A stretch of 64,000 nt of DNA from Microbotryum silenes-acaulis (lineage: Eukaryota > Basidiomycota > Microbotryomycetes > Microbotryales > Microbotryaceae), in assembly GCA_003665825.1 (NCBI GenBank), contig QPFY01000012.1, positions 310,001-374,000 of the forward strand, read 5' to 3'. Numbering within the stretch: position 1 is the first letter of the stretch; each line of letters starts with the position of its first letter. Shown piece by piece: positions 21,195 through 33,000 of the stretch. The translations under genes and the position numbers were made by a program. The notes under the pieces are model-generated. The model was not told the origin of the DNA. It made no database searches and saw only the letters and a list, made by a program, of their open reading frames with translations.

Positions 21195-23134
21195 TCAATA
21201 GCCCAACACCCCTTTCCTCAACGCCCTCCCTCCCACCCTCAAATCCCTCATCGCTGCAGGAGTCTTGCACCAAAAAGCATCATCAGGGAGGTTCGCCCCT
21301 TTCCCCATTTCGAGGAGCCATTGATCATGACGATCGAATTGTTTGGGATGGCCGTAGACAAGGAGTTTGCGATCTTCGGGTTCGGATTCAGGAACGCCGG
21401 GAAGTATTTGGAGTGGGGGATGAGAGGAGGACCAGTGGTGGGCTGTGAGGAGGGATTGGATTTGCGCGAGGGAGAAGGGGAGGACCTGGAATGTGAATCG
21501 GATGATAGGTTAGCATGGGAGCTGAAGGGTCAGACATCTTGTGTCGTATAGACGATCAGGGTCTCAAACTCACCAGATACGGGAGTCCCACTAAAGTGAG
21601 CGTAGGATCGGGCAGATAGAACAGATCTCGATCGTCAAGGTGGTGTACTCTCAGACCTCCCTCCGGCGCCTTGGTCAGAGGGTGAGAAGCAAAGGGCTCG
21701 TGGGTGGGGGAGCAGAAGGGGAAAGCGAGGTAATAACCTGTTGCGAAGATACTGTGCGAATGTGATAGAAACATAATGGCTTCAGCTTCATGTCAAGTGT
21801 CTTTTGAGAAGACGCGACTGCTTCACTCACATAACATCGACGTCCTCGAGAATCGACTCATCGTCGAGCTCGATCCGGCTGCCCTCGATCTTCCTAATCG
21901 CAGGTACTTGAGCGATCTCATTCCACCAGCCAGGTGCAGCATCAGCGTCGAAAGTACCATAGACAGGTGATATCGATCTCGACGACTGGTAAAGCCGTGG
22001 CAGAGCTGCTGAGGGATCCGCAGTTCGTCGTTCCGAGATGGACTCGGCGAGCTCACGAGCGACATCGAAGCCCGATGCTCCGTTGCCAACGACCAAGACC
22101 GTCTATACGAGGATTAAAAGGGAGTCGGGTTATGATTTCAGTCGCCCCAAACTTGAAAGCGCGTTGTAGCTTACCTGATTGGCAAACTCTTCAGCCTTTC
22201 GCCACCATTTTGAGTGCCACAGATCGCCTTTGAAGGTGTGCAGTCCTTCGATCGAGGGTACGTAAGGTTTCGAGTAGTGTCCATTCGCTATTGCGACGAA
22301 ATCATACTGTTCCGTCTGAAAAGTGGAAGGCGTGACGTCATTTGGGAGAACAGAAAAATCAGCGTCGGCTTTTCACCTTTCGCCTCGAACTCTCTCGGAC
22401 ATCGCCGGCATCGCCTCGGGATTTACCGAATGAACGTTCTGGGACGAGACTTGGACGAGCCATCGCAGCTGTTCACCGCCATCTTCGGGGGTCGTGTATC
22501 TCAGAGAGGCGACCCGGTGTGATAATTTGATGTATTGAGAATATCCCGAGGCGACGTCGTGGAGATAGTCGGCGACATGGGACGCCGCGGGGAATAGGGG
22601 CTGTGGGGGTCAGGAACGAGGAGAGAGAGGGAGAAAGCCGTTTGCGGACGTTAGCTATGCCGGAAGCTCACTTTGTGGTGAGGAAGACTGCTCACCACAT
22701 GGTTTTTGAATGGTTGACCTCTGTATTGCATTAATGACTGGATGTAATGAATGCAAGGGTCGGTACCGAGCTCGTGATGGACCGAAGCGACCTAAGCCTG
22801 GCTGGAGCTACCGAGCTTACCACGGGTACGTTGGCGCGTAATCCGGGATACATGGGTGTGAAGTCATCTCCTTTGCTGCCTACAATCCTATCGAGTGATC
22901 CTTTAGAGTCGAATGGAAGTGAGGTCGTCCCCGTTCGGGATCGAGGACCCAAGCACCGCCCGTTGAGTCCTTCGCCTCGTAGAGTGTCGGTACGAGGTCT
23001 TGCTCCAATGCGAGTGGGAGTAAGGAGAGACCCGAAGCTCCTCCACCGATGATGCACACTTTCTTGCGGTTGGATGTTGGTTCGACTGGGATGGAAGATG
23101 TCGAAGGCGGGTGGGGTAAGGCGGTGAAGGTCAT
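21195..23134 (-). CDS. Flavin-containing monooxygenase-like FAD/NAD(P)H enzyme
   Basis: Two-dinucleotide-fold oxidoreductase of the FMO / K+-dependent monooxygenase type, which oxygenates N or S atoms or carbonyls using NADPH and O2. The start is ATG 23134 (MTFTALPHPPSTSS). The FAD-binding motif is KKVCIIGGGASGLSLLPLA and the NADPH-binding motif VLVVGNGASGFDVARELA. Between them FKGDLWHSKWW is a variant of the FMO fingerprint (F-x-G-x3-H-x3-Y/F, with W at the last position). Near the C-terminus SIFATGYYLAFPF matches the conserved ATG-Y motif. Several introns interrupt it; the last donor is near 21573, after GLPYL, and the final exon ends RKGVLGY. Substrate unknown. It is divergent from the PhoD-like gene. 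Confidence 0.85.
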
Positions 23135-23586
23135 CGCGGCGATAGTGAGTCTGTGCTGGATTCCGGTAGCTGTAGAGCGTAGGTGGACGGCGATAAATGA
23201 AGCCTAGTGCTGAAAAAATCAAAAGTGCAATTCAATCGAGCTCTTGCGATCGGTGCGTGTCCTGGGTGAGGCGGAGGAGGGGTGCGATGGTGTCGAAAGC
23301 CAACCCTGTTCGGGAAGCAATGGGTCCGATTCGGACAACTCGCTCGAGCCAATCTCCGAGCCGGTCGAGCAGCGCGCGCGGGATCGCACAAAGGCATTAC
23401 AGGTCGAGCTAATAGGCACAAGCAACGATCGCTAGTGCCCGCCGATTGCGCCCCCGAGTTCCTTGGCACCCTTGGAGCAGCTCCAGCAGTGCTCCAGCTG
23501 TTGTTGGCTCTGATCCACTGCCTCGACCAAGTCCAAACCCCACTCTCACTCTTTCACTCCCTCATCCCACCGATTCGTCTAAAGCC
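23135..23586. promoter_or_regulatory. Divergent promoter of the flavin monooxygenase and PhoD-like genes
   Basis: About 450 bp between two outward-facing start codons. No specific element stands out apart from a GCGCGCGCG stretch near 23374. Confidence 0.5.
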
Positions 23587-26474
23587 ATGGATGAAGCAGG
23601 TAAGATACGCGCCTCAGCTTCCCCATCCTTTCCCACGTCCTGCAGTGTTGCCCTCGGCGAGCTCGGTCGAGGCTACGTCAAGCGGTGTCATTGCCAAGCC
23701 TTACAAGTGCTCGCGCCCGCGCTACGTTCCCCGGCCGATTCCCACCACGGGGACCCCTGGCCGTCCACGAACCCACTTCAACTTGGAATGGATGCATTGC
23801 AACCGCCACTGACACTGTCCATCTCACTATCATCGTTCAGGATTCCATGCCCGTCGCAAAGGTCAGTTCTACCTTTCAACTTGGTCCCATTGGCTTCCCG
23901 CGACCGGTCGCCTTGGGAGGCTGGGTGCCTTGCGCCTCGGCCTGATTGGCGCGAGCCTCGGCAGCATCGACCATAAACTTCCCAGAGTGATCTCATCGTG
24001 CTGATCCCACACTCCTCTCCTAAACCTTGCTATCCCACCTCTTCAGCCGACCGCGAGGCCAAAGCTGCCTTCCTCCGCGGCAAGTTGGGTGGCATCAATG
24101 CCGTACAGCCGATGCAGGACGGTCAACAGAACGAGCAATCGGCCCTACCCGCCGCGCACGAGTACAATGAGGAGCTGCACGATCAGCACCCTGGGGCCTC
24201 CAACGCCTATGCGATGCCGGGCTACAAACCGCCTGCACACGCCACTGCTGCTGAACTTCCCGGGCCAGGTACACTCGCCCAACCGGCTCCGTTGCCCGAG
24301 TCCAACGCGAAGCGACAAATGTTGCCTCATTTGCAGATGATGTAAGTCGAGCAACCCCACACTCCGATCGATCGCTCGCCGAGAGAAGTTCCTGACTCGT
24401 CCGGTCTACCTCTCCAACATTAGGACCGGACCAATGCTTCGTTACGATACCGTCAAGGATGGTATCTACCGCGCCTTCTTGATGATTGTCGTCGCAGCTT
24501 CGAATAGCGATACAGCGCCGTGAGTAGCGCCTCTTGTCGATCTGTAGTGGTGGCTCCGAGCTAAGCCCAGAAATGCGGTGATGACCACAGGATTCCGCCC
24601 TGCCTTTTGCTCGAATGGGATGCTTCAGCTCAACACATCGGCTTCGAGCATCAGTTCGAGCACCTCACCCTCTCGGAGCAGGAGAAGGAAGAGAAAGTGA
24701 ACCGTCGCGCCGTCGCGGGTCTCAAAATCTTCACCTACTACGGCCTCAATGGCGCGAATGACTTTTGGAGGTTCAAAATCGAGGTCCCTTTGAGTGATCG
24801 GGAGGAGGAAATCTTTTACTCCATCAACGTAAGCTTTCCGTCTTTTTCTTCGTGATTACGAAGGCTTTTCCTGACCTCATGTTCTGTCCATGTCGCGAAT
24901 GCAGAAAGGGCCCGAAAACTCGTTCTTCGTCCCGGCAAGAAACCAAAACATGCGATGGGTCGGACACTCGTGCAATGGCTTCAGTAGTGGAGTTGACACG
25001 GCGGCGTTCAACGGGCCGGATCCTCTGTGGCGCGATGTCCTCCGCAAGCACGAGGAGAAGCCCCTTCACGTGCTCATCGGTGGCGGTGACCAGCTTTACT
25101 GCGACCCTTTGACAATGGAGCCCGAGATCGCACCTTGGATCAACGAGCCTGATCCGGAGAAGAAGCGCAAGGCCCCCTTGACCGACGACATCCGCCTCGC
25201 CTTGGACAGGTTCTTCTTCAACAAGTACTGCAGCTGGTTCCGCTCCGGCGCGTTCGGGCAAGCGATTGCCCGCATCCCCATGCTCAACATCTGCGACGAT
25301 CACGACATCATCGATGGCTTTGGCTCGTACGACGACGCGACGCAAGCGTGCCCCATTTTCAGCACGATTGGTGCGCGAGGCATGTTTTGGTTCTTGCTCT
25401 TCCAGCAGTTCATCGTCGACGAGATTGATGGGCTGCCGACGACGTTTGGTCAGCACCCGTCGAAGAGCACCATCATTGGAGGTCCGGGAGCTTGGATCCC
25501 TACCCCTTCACATTCATTCTTGAGCTACTTGGGTCCCCAGGTCTACATTTGCTTGCTCGACTGTCGCTCCGAGAGGAAGAAGGACCAGATCTGTTCGAGG
25601 CTGACGTACGATCGCGTGTTTGCCGAGTTGAGGGCGCTGCCGGATGAGGTGGATCATCTTGTCATGCTGCTTGGTCAGTCGATTCACACGGATCCTTTTG
25701 CGCCGCGTGTCCGTGGCTGACCGCGACTCTGCCTTTGTATCCTCAAACAGGTGTGCCAATTCTCTACCCGCGTATGGGCTTGATCGAAAAGACGCTCGAG
25801 TCCAAATGGAACCCGATGACCCTGGCCGCCAAGACGGGCCTGATGCCGAGCGCGGTCAACAAGTTCAACAAGGACGCCGAGTTGCTCGACGACTTGAACG
25901 ATCATTGGTGCGCGTCGCTGCACAAGACCGAACGCAACTGGTTCATCGAGGTGAGCGCTCATTCATTCCGAAAAAGTCTCCCTGCGAGAGGAGCTGAACA
26001 TTTCGCGAATGTTTCGGTGTTGGCCAGGAACTGCAAAAAATCCAACTCGACCGTCGATTGCGAGTGACGTTCCTCTCCGGTGACGTGCACGCGACGTGCG
26101 TGTCCAAGCTCTTCACGCACAGCAAGAAGATCGAATCCCGTGTCGATCCACGCTACATGCTTCAGATCGTCTCCTCGGCGATCGTCAATACCCCTCCTCC
26201 TCCACCCGTCATTACGATGGTTAGCACCTTCGGGAAGAAGAAGCACAAGACCCTGCATCACGCCGACACGGATGAGGAATTGATCCCGATCTTTGAGACC
26301 GATACGGACGATTCCAAGTTGAAGCAGAACACGGTGATGGGGAGACGTAATTACGTTTTGGTCGACCATCATCTCGAGAGCGGGGAGTTGGGGTGGTTGA
26401 TCCAGGTGGAGGTTAAGCAGGGGTCCGGTACGACCAAGGCTTATGGAATTCAGGCACCGCCGCCGGGTTGGTGA
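23587..26474 (+). CDS. PhoD-like metallophosphatase domain protein (fungal cytosolic type)
   Basis: Large fungal protein with a PhoD-type calcineurin-like metallophosphatase fold. A minimal first exon (MDEAG, ATG 23587) is joined to a 21-nt exon (23841-23861, FHARRK) and then 24047 onward (ADREAKAAFLRGKLGG). A Pro/Ala/His-rich region follows, then an N-terminal beta domain (MLRYDTVKDGIYRAFLMIVV ... LKIFTYYGLNG). The catalytic domain includes IGGGDQLYCDP (a metal-binding GGDQ motif in the position of GDN/GDQ), ICDDHDIIDGFGSY (DDHD) and a late VTFLSGDVHATCVS (GDVH) motif, as in PhoD enzymes. The C-terminus ends YGIQAPPPGW. No signal peptide is seen, unlike secreted bacterial PhoD, so it is probably cytosolic. 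The physiological substrate is unknown. Confidence 0.88.
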
Positions 26475-27232
26475 TTGAATTTGAAGGGAGCGGGAAGAGC
26501 ACTTTGTCACTTTGGGAAGAGAGATGTTACCCAGCAAGGATTCTGTTGTCACTCCTGCGGGAGCTGGAAGTCTGTCTCTTGTCGTGCTCGGCCTTTCACC
26601 TGGACCTTGGTTATTATGTTCTGTTATCACCCTGTTTTTACACCTTCCTCTCCCCTCAAACCCAAAGATAGGGGCTCGCTCTTCGATGTGCTCGCTCGGA
26701 CCTGCAACCCAAAGTGGACAATCGAAAATGCGACATGTTATTCCAATCCCTTTTTGGCTAATTCGATGGATCGGGCTGGTCATGACCTTTTGTTCCAAAT
26801 TCGTGAGCACCCAGAGTGCTAGGCGGGGTCGCTTTGCCGGAGCGAGCAAGTTAAAGCCGAGATCGCGTTGGCGTGTGTGCCTCGAGGCGGCTGGGAAAGC
26901 TCGACTTCGCAGCCGAGGGCGTCACGAGGCTCTGCTGGCTTGCTTCACTTGTCGTCACTTGCTCGCGGGAACGGTTCTCCCCTCCCCTCCCCTCCCACAC
27001 ACTTACGAGGCAACCGAGGCCAAGGACAGGCTTTTGATCCACAGGACGATCTTCGTGGACTCGGTGCATCGTAGCACATCTTCGACAGACCGCTTGTCCC
27101 CTTCGCGAGGACCCGTCACCGTTCGCCAACCACCAGCACGAGCGCAGCTTCACCACTCGGGCCTTTCGGGACACTTGCTCCAATCCGCTCTTTTTGCTTC
27201 TCCTACCTCAATACCTCAACTAGTGGTCAAAG
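26475..27232. other. Intergenic region between the PhoD-like gene and PWP1
   Basis: About 760 bp. Open frames here show no family features. A CT-rich run (CCCCTCCCCTCCCCTCCC, about 26980-26997) precedes PWP1. No gene or tRNA was recognised. Confidence 0.5.
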
Positions 27233-29351
27233 ATGACCTCCCTCATCTCGGCGGTGAACTGGATCCCGCGCGGTGCCGCAGCGCAACACCCTTCGAAGTA
27301 CGTCGTCGATGAAGCCGAATTGGCGAGGGTCGAGAAATTGGCGAGGGTGAGGTTGGACGAGGCGCAGATGGAGTTGGAATTGGCGAGAGCGACGGAGGAG
27401 GAGAATAGGGAGGATGGTGGGGGGGATGATGAGGAGGAGGAGGCGGAAGGGGAAGGGGATGGATGGGAGGAGTGAGTTTCCTCGTGCAAGGCCAAGCAGC
27501 GAAGCGGTGCGGTCGAGCTGACTCGGGTTGCGTTGAATCTCTCACAGTGAGAAGGCCGGCGATGAAGAGATGAAGGTCGATGGCGAGGACGACGAGGACA
27601 TGGAGGATGCGGCGACGGCGAATGCCTTGGCTATGGCCAAGTCCGTCAAGGAGTCCGCTCAGGCAGGGAACGATGATTTGACCGCTTTCGATCTCGACAA
27701 TTACGACGAGGAAGAGTCCAAGGGATCAGGTTTGTCGGGCGAGGCATTAAAACTCGTTGTTGAGACGTGAGGCCTGACCAAAGGGTCCGTTCGCACAGCA
27801 ATGGGCGCTTTCAGCAACATCAAGGGGCTCAGCTTCTACGGCGACGACAAAGAGGACCCCTTCGTCACACTCGATGCGGTGAGCACAGCAAAAGGTTGTT
27901 TGATTACAGGGGACAACCGACTGAATATGATCGCTTGCTTCACTTACAGAAACAAGAGGACGAGGAATTGGAACGGGAAGAGCTCGAAATCTTCCCGACC
28001 GACAATCTTCTCGTCGTAGCCAAGACCGAAGACGATGTCTCCCAACTCGAGGTCTACGTCTATGACGAGAGCGAGGAGAACCTATACGTCCACCACGATC
28101 TGCTACTACCGGCGATGCCGCTGTGCCTCGAATGGCTCGACTTTTGCCCTGGACGATCATCGGAAGACAAGGGCAACTTTATCGCTGTTGGCACACTCGA
28201 CCCCGAAATTGAGATCTGGTCGCTCGACGTCGTCGATGGTCTTTACCCCGATGCGATCCTAGGCCCCCCTCCCAAGGATGCGACCGCCCTCCCCGCTTCC
28301 CTCGCCGAAGCCACACCCGTCGCGACTATCGGCGCAGGTGGGAAGAAGAAGAAAAAGAAGCCCAAAAAGCCCAAGGTTGTTGCCAATGCCGAATACCACG
28401 TCGATTCAATCCTTTCCCTGACATGGAACCGTTCGCATCGCAACTTGCTCGCTTCGTCTTCGGCCGACAAGACGATCAAACTTTGGGACTTGTCCAGACC
28501 TACTTCGTCGCCGGCTTTGAGGTCATTCGATACGTTGCATGGGGACAAGATCCAGGCTGTTCAATGGAACCCCATGGAACCGACCGTGCTTCTTTCCGGT
28601 GCATGGGACGGGACGGTCCGAGTATTTGATACCCGAGCACCTGATTCTTCAGTCGGGACAAAAGTCATGTCCGACGTCGAATGCCTCCGATGGGACCCCT
28701 GGGAACCCGCCGGATTCCTCGTATCGATGGAAAATGGTCTCGTCCAAGCTTACGATTCCAGGATGTTGGGCACGAAGAAAGAACCCAAAGAGGGGAAGGC
28801 GTTGTGGACTCTATCGGCGCATGATTCGAGTGTCTCGAGTTTGGACATCAATACCCATATCAAGGGATGCATCGTCACCGGTGGGACCGATAATATGGTC
28901 AAGCTTTGGAATGTTGGGGAAGAGGATGGAGGAAAGAGGAATATTAGTTTGGTCACGGCGAGAGATTTGGGAGTGGTCAGTCATGTTTCGAGAAAGAGGG
29001 CCATTTGTGCGGCTTTTGTGCTCACCCTCTCTCGCGACGCTTCTGACGATAGGGCAAAGTCTTTTCGGCTTCCTTCTGTCCCGACGACGCGACGACTCTC
29101 GCCGTCGCTGGATCGAAAGCCAACTTGCAGATCTGGGATACGTCGACGTGAGTCCCCTCGAGCTCACCTCGAGCTCACCTCGGGGACATCTCTAAACCCA
29201 CTAACACTATCTTTGCCATAAACTGTGCAGCAACCCCGGTGTGCGCACCGTTTTCGGAGATCGCCTCAAGGCCCTCGGCAAATCGCTCGAAAAGAGCGGC
29301 CCCGGGATCGTCGCGTTGGCCGATGATGATGAGCAGAGTGAAGAGGAATGA
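27233..29351 (+). CDS. PWP1: Ribosome-biogenesis WD-repeat protein Pwp1
   Basis: Nucleolar WD40 beta-propeller protein needed for 60S subunit assembly and, in other eukaryotes, rDNA chromatin regulation. It starts MTSLISAVNWIPRGAAAQHP, the family N-terminus (I-x-x-V-x-W-v-x-rG-xA). Acidic linkers follow, then DEEMKVDGEDDEDMEDA and FDLDNYDEE. Conserved blocks continue: IFPTDNLLVVAKTEDDVSQL, LEWLDF, GNFIAVGTLDPEIEIWSLD, a basic KKKKKPKKPK loop, then WD repeats LTWNRSHRNLLASSSADKTI, VQWNPMEPTVLLSGAWDGTV, GCIVTGGTDNMVKLW and ANLQIWDTS. The C-terminus ends DDDEQSEEE. Several short introns (for example near 27474-27547, 27730-27798, 27878-27949 and 29150-29229) were placed by frame continuity. Confidence 0.95.
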
Positions 29352-30064
29352 GCGGGGTGTTACTCTTCTTAGAGAAGGCAATGTCATAGATAATATTTTT
29401 GGACATGGGACACGCACCGACGCGGTGCTACGGGCCGGCTTGAAAGGTTTGAGGGGCGGCCTCCGATGAGCGCTTGAAGTGACGATTGTCACATGGAAGA
29501 GGAGCCCCATGCGCGGCTCGCAGATGGTTTTCATTGTGAGAAGCGACTCGGACGCGAGCCAAGCCTTCCGCCGGCGGCCAGGAACGGCTCCGATGGCTCC
29601 GCCGGCTTTTGGGATCTGTCAGTGTTTCACTGCAACTTGCAGTTGATTGGCATACTGACTGGCAGTGGTCACCAGACTTTCCGTGTGTTCGTTCATGTTT
29701 CGGGATTGAATTGCACCAGGTTGTTGGATGAGCTTTCAAATTGTAAAGTCGCAGAACCTAATTCAAATTCGAACAGGCATGCCCAGACCTAGGTTGGGTG
29801 TGAAAACAACGTTTTCGAGCGCGTGTGCAGGTTCAGCACCTCGTTCGGTGAAGTTTTTATCTACAACAGGGGTGCAAAATTATACTGATGCAGTCTTTTG
29901 TGTCATCGCAGGACTCACGATGACATTGAACTGCCGGCGGGAACGCGGCGATGAACACGTTGTGAATTTCCGGGCCTGCAGCGGCGCCCGACGAATCGAG
30001 CCCAACTCGGCTCCCTTGATCAACTCCCTTCAAGGTCGACTCGGAGTCGTCGACGTCGACTCGA
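29352..30064. other. Region between PWP1 and the large Ser-rich gene, probably holding its first exon(s)
   Basis: Includes an ATG at 29920 followed by an open frame to 30360 in a different frame from the downstream coding region. It could be spliced to it, but I could not resolve the junction. Confidence 0.35.
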
Positions 30065-33000
30065 GTGCTCCTGTTGATTATCCCCACACCTTGTTCGACG
30101 ACACGACGTCCGCGCCGACTTGGCTCCGACGTCGTCTTCCTCAACAGGACAACCTTTTCCTGCCAGCTGCTGCTGGACGTCGGATTGGTTCCCACGTCGT
30201 CGTCGTCACTTTCGGTGACCAGCCCCCGCCAGCCACTCCGAGTCCACGCAGCCCGCCCAGCGCGCCAGCCCTCTTTCCAGCCAGACGCGTCGCGGCTGTG
30301 CGAAACGGGCGACCTCAAGGCGGGACCGCATACGGGCGACCTCCAAGCCAGCAGCTGTAGGCCGCCGAGGTCGTTGCTCCGTTCGCCGGTGATCGGGGCC
30401 GCACAGTCCCCTTTGGCCACTTCGCCCGCCGTCTTCTCCTCCACCTCGAGTCTGGCCTCTTCACCTTACCTCCAGTCTCTGGCTTCCTTTGGTGCGACCG
30501 CGTCCCCTGCTCCTTCAACGGCAGCCGCGAGTCCCAGCCTGCTCCAACCGGGTGGTCGCGGCGGCGGCGTTAACAGTGGCGGCGGCGGCGACTTGTTCTC
30601 CTCCCAATCGAGCCTCGGCGCCGGCGTCAACCGCCAGCCGCCCGTTTCGGCGCCATTTTCATCGGCGGCCTCGCTGCAAGCCTCGACGCCGCAACACCCC
30701 ATCAATCCGGAGAATTCGTACGATCGACTGGCAACCGAACTCTACTCGGACGCGTCAATCCCGCCCAGCTCCGCGTACGAGGTGGAGCGGTATCATCGCA
30801 CGACCGAACCTCTCAGACTAGACCCGTCTCGTCAGTCGAGCCACACTTCGCCGAATCTACACGACGGCGAAGGGCGCAACGAAGCGAGTTCGGCGACGAC
30901 TCTAAAGGGGAATATGTTTCCAGCACCAAGGCATACTCAGCCTTCGTCGCCTTCCCCCGATATGTCTTCCTCGAGTTCGCAACGAGCGATCGGGCCCAGT
31001 ACTTCGACCATTACCACTTTCCCATCTAGACCCATCTCGGCGTCGTCCTCGCCGCGGTTGTCACAGGAAGGAGGGCCAAGTTCGCTTTCGAGGAAGAATT
31101 CAACCGCGCAGAGCAGGGGCAGGGATTCGCCGTCGTTGATGCGCATCTCCAACTCGACACAGCGTGAGTCTATGATCCTGTGATTTGTTCGGGGAGATTG
31201 CACTCGCGTAAACAGGACTAATCTCGTTCACCGCTGTAGACATGCGCGATCTGGCCAAAGGGAAACGAACGCGGAGAGACGGAAGTCAGACTTCGCAATC
31301 GATCGGGAGTAGGAATAGGAACAGCGTAGCCAGTCTGGCGAGTATTATGTCCAGTACCGGTAATTCGATATATGAGGACGCTATCGAGGGGGAATGGACA
31401 TCGGTCGATGACGGGGAGAGGTCGGGAGAAGAAGACGACAGCGAGGATCAGGCGGGGGATGAAACAGCGCAGGCGATTCCAGAAGGTGGGGGGAGGGGGT
31501 GCGAAAACGTAGACGCCTGTAATCAGGTCGATGGCGCTAACGTGTAGGTGTTGTCGCCTTCCCACAGACGCCAACTTGGGCATCGGACAGGCATCTTCCT
31601 CGTCGATGCCTACGACCGCCGCCTCGATGGATCACCCAGCGACTCTGAACCCGTTCTCACCCATTTCGAGCGCGAACTTTGACATCGCTTCGATCAACCC
31701 CGACTCTCTGCAACGACGCATCTCGATCGACTCTGCACAGTCCATGACTGAGCGTCGGGCGAGTCTCCATGCGGGTTATGGCTCCTCGCTCACCTCGAGC
31801 CAGTCCAAACGAGTTTCCCTCACCCAACCGAGTCCGACCGTCATCCCGCTTCGCCGGTATTCGGGTGTTTTCAACCCACGGTCGTCGACGCCGGATTTCG
31901 GCTCTTCGAAAGACTCCAATGCATCCGATCATGATCACTTGAACACCCTCGAACCGACCCTCAGCCCTCGACGCGCCTCCTTCGTCCCCAAGCCGCTCGT
32001 TTTGACCCCTGCTCGAACGCTCGTGGCGCCATTGACGACGACGAGCAGCGCGAACGTCGCGAGAAGAGGCTCAATCTCTCCTACCCTTGGGTCTTCGAAC
32101 GATTGGAGACGATCGACCGATCTCTACAACCTCAATGGGGCAGTGTCACATTCTCGTCGCTCGAGCTCCGATGTCGACGGCCCGGTTCTATCAACTAGTC
32201 GACGCCAGTCCACGATCGGCTACGTGGGACCGCAACGAGACAGCATCGTCTCGGCCGGTGGCAGCAGTCAGCAAACTCACCTGAGTCGGACAGGCAGCTC
32301 GGGCGGTGGCGGTGGCGGTGGGTACGGTCAAAAGTGGACAGAGCGACGGAAACGTAGCGTCAGTGAGGACACGGGTCAAACTCGCACGAGCGAGAGCTTC
32401 GGTATCGGGGGACAACAAACCAACTCGGGCGAAAGTCCAGATTCAAGCGTCAGTGGGTGGAGTGAGGAGCGTGCGACTGGACCCGATGCTACACCTAGTG
32501 GACTGGCGGAGGCGAAGAGTGGCTCGAGCGATCGCGGCAGTCCTTCGTCGACCGACAAGGAGTGGGAGCATGAACTCGTACGAAGAGGGACTACACCTTT
32601 GGATGTCGTTATTGAGAGTCCGGATATCAGCATGGTCAAGAACAAGCAGAGATCCCGCGATGCGCAGCACATAATTCCGGTGACGCCTCCGATTGAGCTG
32701 TCGCAAGCCTCGCCTGTCCGAGGCGAGTCTGGACTGGGCATCACTCGCTATTTGGAAGAGAACGGCAATGAGGAGTTCAACCTCTTGTCGTTGCCGAACA
32801 ACCGCGACATTGAGACCGAGTCTCCGACACCACCACCGACCATCCCTTTGCCCGGTTTGCCTCGCAGCGCTTCCCAAACCGCGATGGAAGAAGCCGTGCC
32901 CAGACCGCCTCGCAAGGACAGCCATAATGCTGGATATCGTGGGCTGAGTATTTATGACGAGAACTGGGACGGTTCGATGGTCATCCCCTCCAGTCCGAGC

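Noticed and set aside
26512..27312. 266-codon plus-strand frame between the PhoD-like gene and PWP1
   Set aside because: Low-complexity mixture without motifs; its end overlaps the PWP1 start in another frame.
29378..29500. Possible separate small gene after PWP1
   Set aside because: No conserved features; more likely PWP1 3' UTR.
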